Assembly (NCBI GenBank): GCA_051886215.1
Contig: JBJEXX010000108.1
Coordinates: 1 to 7,637, forward strand
Reading direction: 5' to 3'
DNA: 7,637 bases
Source of the DNA: JBJEXX01 sp051886215
GTDB lineage: Bacteria > Bacillota_I > Bacilli_A > RF39 > UBA660
The first letter of the stretch is position 1; every line of letters begins with the position of its first letter. The notes under the pieces are model-generated. The model worked only from the letters and a program-made list of their open reading frames with translations. It searched no databases and had not been told where the DNA came from. Positions 6,051-7,637 of this stretch are shown here, piece after piece. A program made the position numbers and the translations under genes.

Positions 6051-7535
6051 TTAGTAAATATCATCTAAAAAATCATCAATTTCAACTGGAGTAACAACAT
6101 TTGATAGTGATGAAATAATAGAATTATCAATAATCATATTTTCATCAATTGAATATTTGCTCCAACTACAATCCCAAATATTATTTGATTTATAAACTTT
6201 TTTACATAATGATGAAAGGTACTCCTTACTAAGATTATCCGTAATTGTTAATCTCTGTAACCAAATATCCAAATATTCAGTAGTTGTTTCATTTCTTAAT
6301 TTCCTACTTATACTATCAATAATCAAATTTCTTTCCTTAATATCTAAAAATGAAAGTAATTTACTTAAAATAGAAATACATTCCGCATAAACGCGATTAT
6401 TATTTTCCATTATATCTACAATTATACTAATTATTTGTTCAAAATATTCTGGTTTCTTTGATAATGTATATATATCATTCTTATAATAAGAGAGAACTAA
6501 TTTTAACAACAATCCACTATTTGGATAAAGACGGCCACATTCTCTTATAGCAAATAGTTTTTTCTGTAAATTTAAAGTTTCATTAATAGGATTCATAATC
6601 CCATAAATTTTATCACTCTTTATAGAATTTGAAACAATATCATTTGTGCAAATTGTTTTAGAATCATTTATTTGTAAATTTAAATGATTTAGTATTTTTG
6701 TTAACTCTTTAAATATTTTTTCCAAATCATTCTTGCTATTAGAAAAAATTCTATAATCATCTCTGAATCTAATTATCTTGTAATCTACTATTCCCTCTTC
6801 TTCTAGTTTTTTTCCTAAAAGCATATCAGCATAACCCAAAACCATCTCTGCAACAAAGTCAAATAATTTACTACCTTGTGGTATTCCATTTGTTTGAGCA
6901 TATGAAATTTTTTGAATTGATGCATCTAGTATATCACCATACAGTTTCGATTTTTTAGTCAAAAAATTAGTTTTAGCAACTTGTTCATCATGCAACGCCC
7001 ATGAAATTGTGTGAGTATAAATTGAGGGATAACAATTTGATATATCACTTATAATCATATAATTATAATTAATATATTCTTTAATAGTAATTTGTTCAAA
7101 ACTATTCCACCAATCTAATATTTGTTCCTTTTTATCAGTTGACAGTACTTGTGATTCAATCGGTATACTACAACAAACTATTTTATTATTTGCTTGAAAT
7201 TCTTTAAAACGATTCACTATCAAATTCCAATTTTCTTTAGTACACATTTCTTGAACCATTCCTACATATGCTATTGGATTTATTAGCATCAACCTTCTCC
7301 AAGACATTTTGCCTTTTTTATTTATTAAAATATCATAATTAATATTTTGAATTTGCTTTGGATTAAATTTACAATAGCCATCAAATGTTTTTTTATTGCT
7401 ATTATCCGTATATATTTTTTTTAACAGTTTTTCAAAATTATAATAGGAAGGTAATTTTAATGTAAAATAACTTTCATTTTTTAAAAAGAACCTTCTTGCT
7501 TCCCTATTATCCATATCTAACAATTTTTTGTTCAT
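6051..7535 (-). CDS. Reverse transcriptase, unknown-group/defence type
   Basis: 494 residues; ATG 7535 is preceded at six bases by GGAGGT (7547-7542). The polymerase core is intact. Entry block: SWRRLMLINPIAYVGMVQEM (78-97). Motif A: SDISNCYPSIYTH (163-175, catalytic D164). Motif B: NGIPQGSKLFDFVAEM (216-231). Motif C: RFRDDYRIF (256-264, D259 and D260), i.e. F-R-D-D rather than the common Y-A-D-D. Motif D-like: LNLQINDSKT. All three metal-binding aspartates are present, so it should be active. Residues from about 340 to the end form a helix-rich region with no domain I can name; there is no maturase, endonuclease, integrase or Cas1 domain. The motif A wording (DISxxYPSIYTH) is typical of the UG/Abi clade of bacterial reverse transcriptases, several of which are anti-phage (DRT) proteins; the exact subgroup is not decided. 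No room exists for a retron RNA between it and the upstream gene, which ends about 17 bases before the start codon. Confidence 0.85.
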   Translation of the reverse strand: MNKKLLDMDNREARRFFLKNESYFTLKLPSYYNFEKLLKKIYTDNSNKKTFDGYCKFNPKQIQNINYDILINKKGKMSWRRLMLINPIAYVGMVQEMCTKENWNLIVNRFKEFQANNKIVCCSIPIESQVLSTDKKEQILDWWNSFEQITIKEYINYNYMIISDISNCYPSIYTHTISWALHDEQVAKTNFLTKKSKLYGDILDASIQKISYAQTNGIPQGSKLFDFVAEMVLGYADMLLGKKLEEEGIVDYKIIRFRDDYRIFSNSKNDLEKIFKELTKILNHLNLQINDSKTICTNDIVSNSIKSDKIYGIMNPINETLNLQKKLFAIRECGRLYPNSGLLLKLVLSYYKNDIYTLSKKPEYFEQIISIIVDIMENNNRVYAECISILSKLLSFLDIKERNLIIDSISRKLRNETTTEYLDIWLQRLTITDNLSKEYLSSLCKKVYKSNNIWDCSWSKYSIDENMIIDNSIISSLSNVVTPVEIDDFLDDIY

Positions 7536-7552
7536 AAAACTACCTCCATGAT

Positions 7553-7636
7553 TTAAAATTTATAATCTATCTCCACTTTACAATTTTCATATACATATAT
7601 CTGATTAATGTTTTGTTCAACTAAATCTTTAGTTAA
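7553..7636 (-). CDS. C-terminal tail of a probable serine recombinase (partial)
   Basis: The only minus-strand frame open to the right edge, giving 27 residues (LTKDLVEQNINQIYVYENCK, then VEIDYKF) and a TAA stop. The pattern L-T-x-x-x-V-x-x-x-I-x-x-I-x-V-Y-E-x-x-x-x-x-I-x-Y-x-F is what the ends of large serine recombinases (resolvase/Tn4451-type integrases) usually look like. Such enzymes integrate and excise mobile elements. The piece is short, so the call rests on this pattern alone; the catalytic domain would lie outside the window. The reverse transcriptase ribosome-binding site follows within a few bases, so the two genes are probably one transcript. Confidence 0.5.
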   Translation of the reverse strand, partial: LTKDLVEQNINQIYVYENCKVEIDYKF

Positions 7637-7637
7637 T

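Noticed and set aside
1..7637. CRISPR array, tRNA or rRNA genes
   Set aside because: No regularly spaced repeats and no tRNA- or rRNA-like conserved segments seen; none of the intergenic gaps has a GC-richer structured block.

Overview
The window is extremely AT-rich. Some 60-base lines of the germination genes contain only 3 to 5 G or C. TGA acts as a stop (it ends the gerC-type gene) and tryptophan is TGG, so the standard bacterial code applies. A spore-germination operon, good Shine-Dalgarno sites (AGGTGA and GGAGGT types) and an RbgA/YlqF GTPase point to an endospore-forming, low-GC Firmicute (Bacillota). It is probably an uncultured gut-type Clostridia or Bacilli lineage, but the species cannot be named from this sequence.

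Layout, left to right. (1) 1-104, minus strand: the first codons of an exported protein that runs off the left edge. Its promoter at 208-235 has perfect TTGACA and TATAAT boxes, and the spacer between them contains nine consecutive G. This is the classic layout of a promoter that switches by slipped-strand mispairing. (2) 385-1332, minus: a putative amidoligase of the COOH-NH2 ligase type, with a terminator at 279-307. (3) 1430-4558, plus: a three-gene germinant-receptor operon in the order A, C, B, with a forespore sigma-G-like promoter. The B and C subunits are short for their families, and B lacks the usual glycine motif in TM1. (4) 4559-5949, minus: a small membrane-anchored protein of unknown function behind the ribosome-assembly GTPase RbgA/YlqF. 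The small gene meets gerAB end to end with no spacer. (5) 6051-7637, minus: a complete single-domain reverse transcriptase of the non-retron 'unknown group'/defence type. Directly upstream is the last 27 codons of what looks like a serine recombinase entering from the right edge, suggesting a mobile-element cargo module.

How the parts fit. The A, C and B proteins would form one inner-membrane nutrient sensor of the dormant spore. RbgA is housekeeping for 50S ribosome assembly. The reverse transcriptase and recombinase look like an accessory, possibly anti-phage, segment next to core genes. The most distinctive features are the poly-G promoter and the orphan reverse transcriptase. Three genes (gerAA, rbgA and the small membrane protein) are given ATG starts a few codons inside the longest open frame, because the upstream GTG or TTG overlaps or adjoins the ribosome-binding site.
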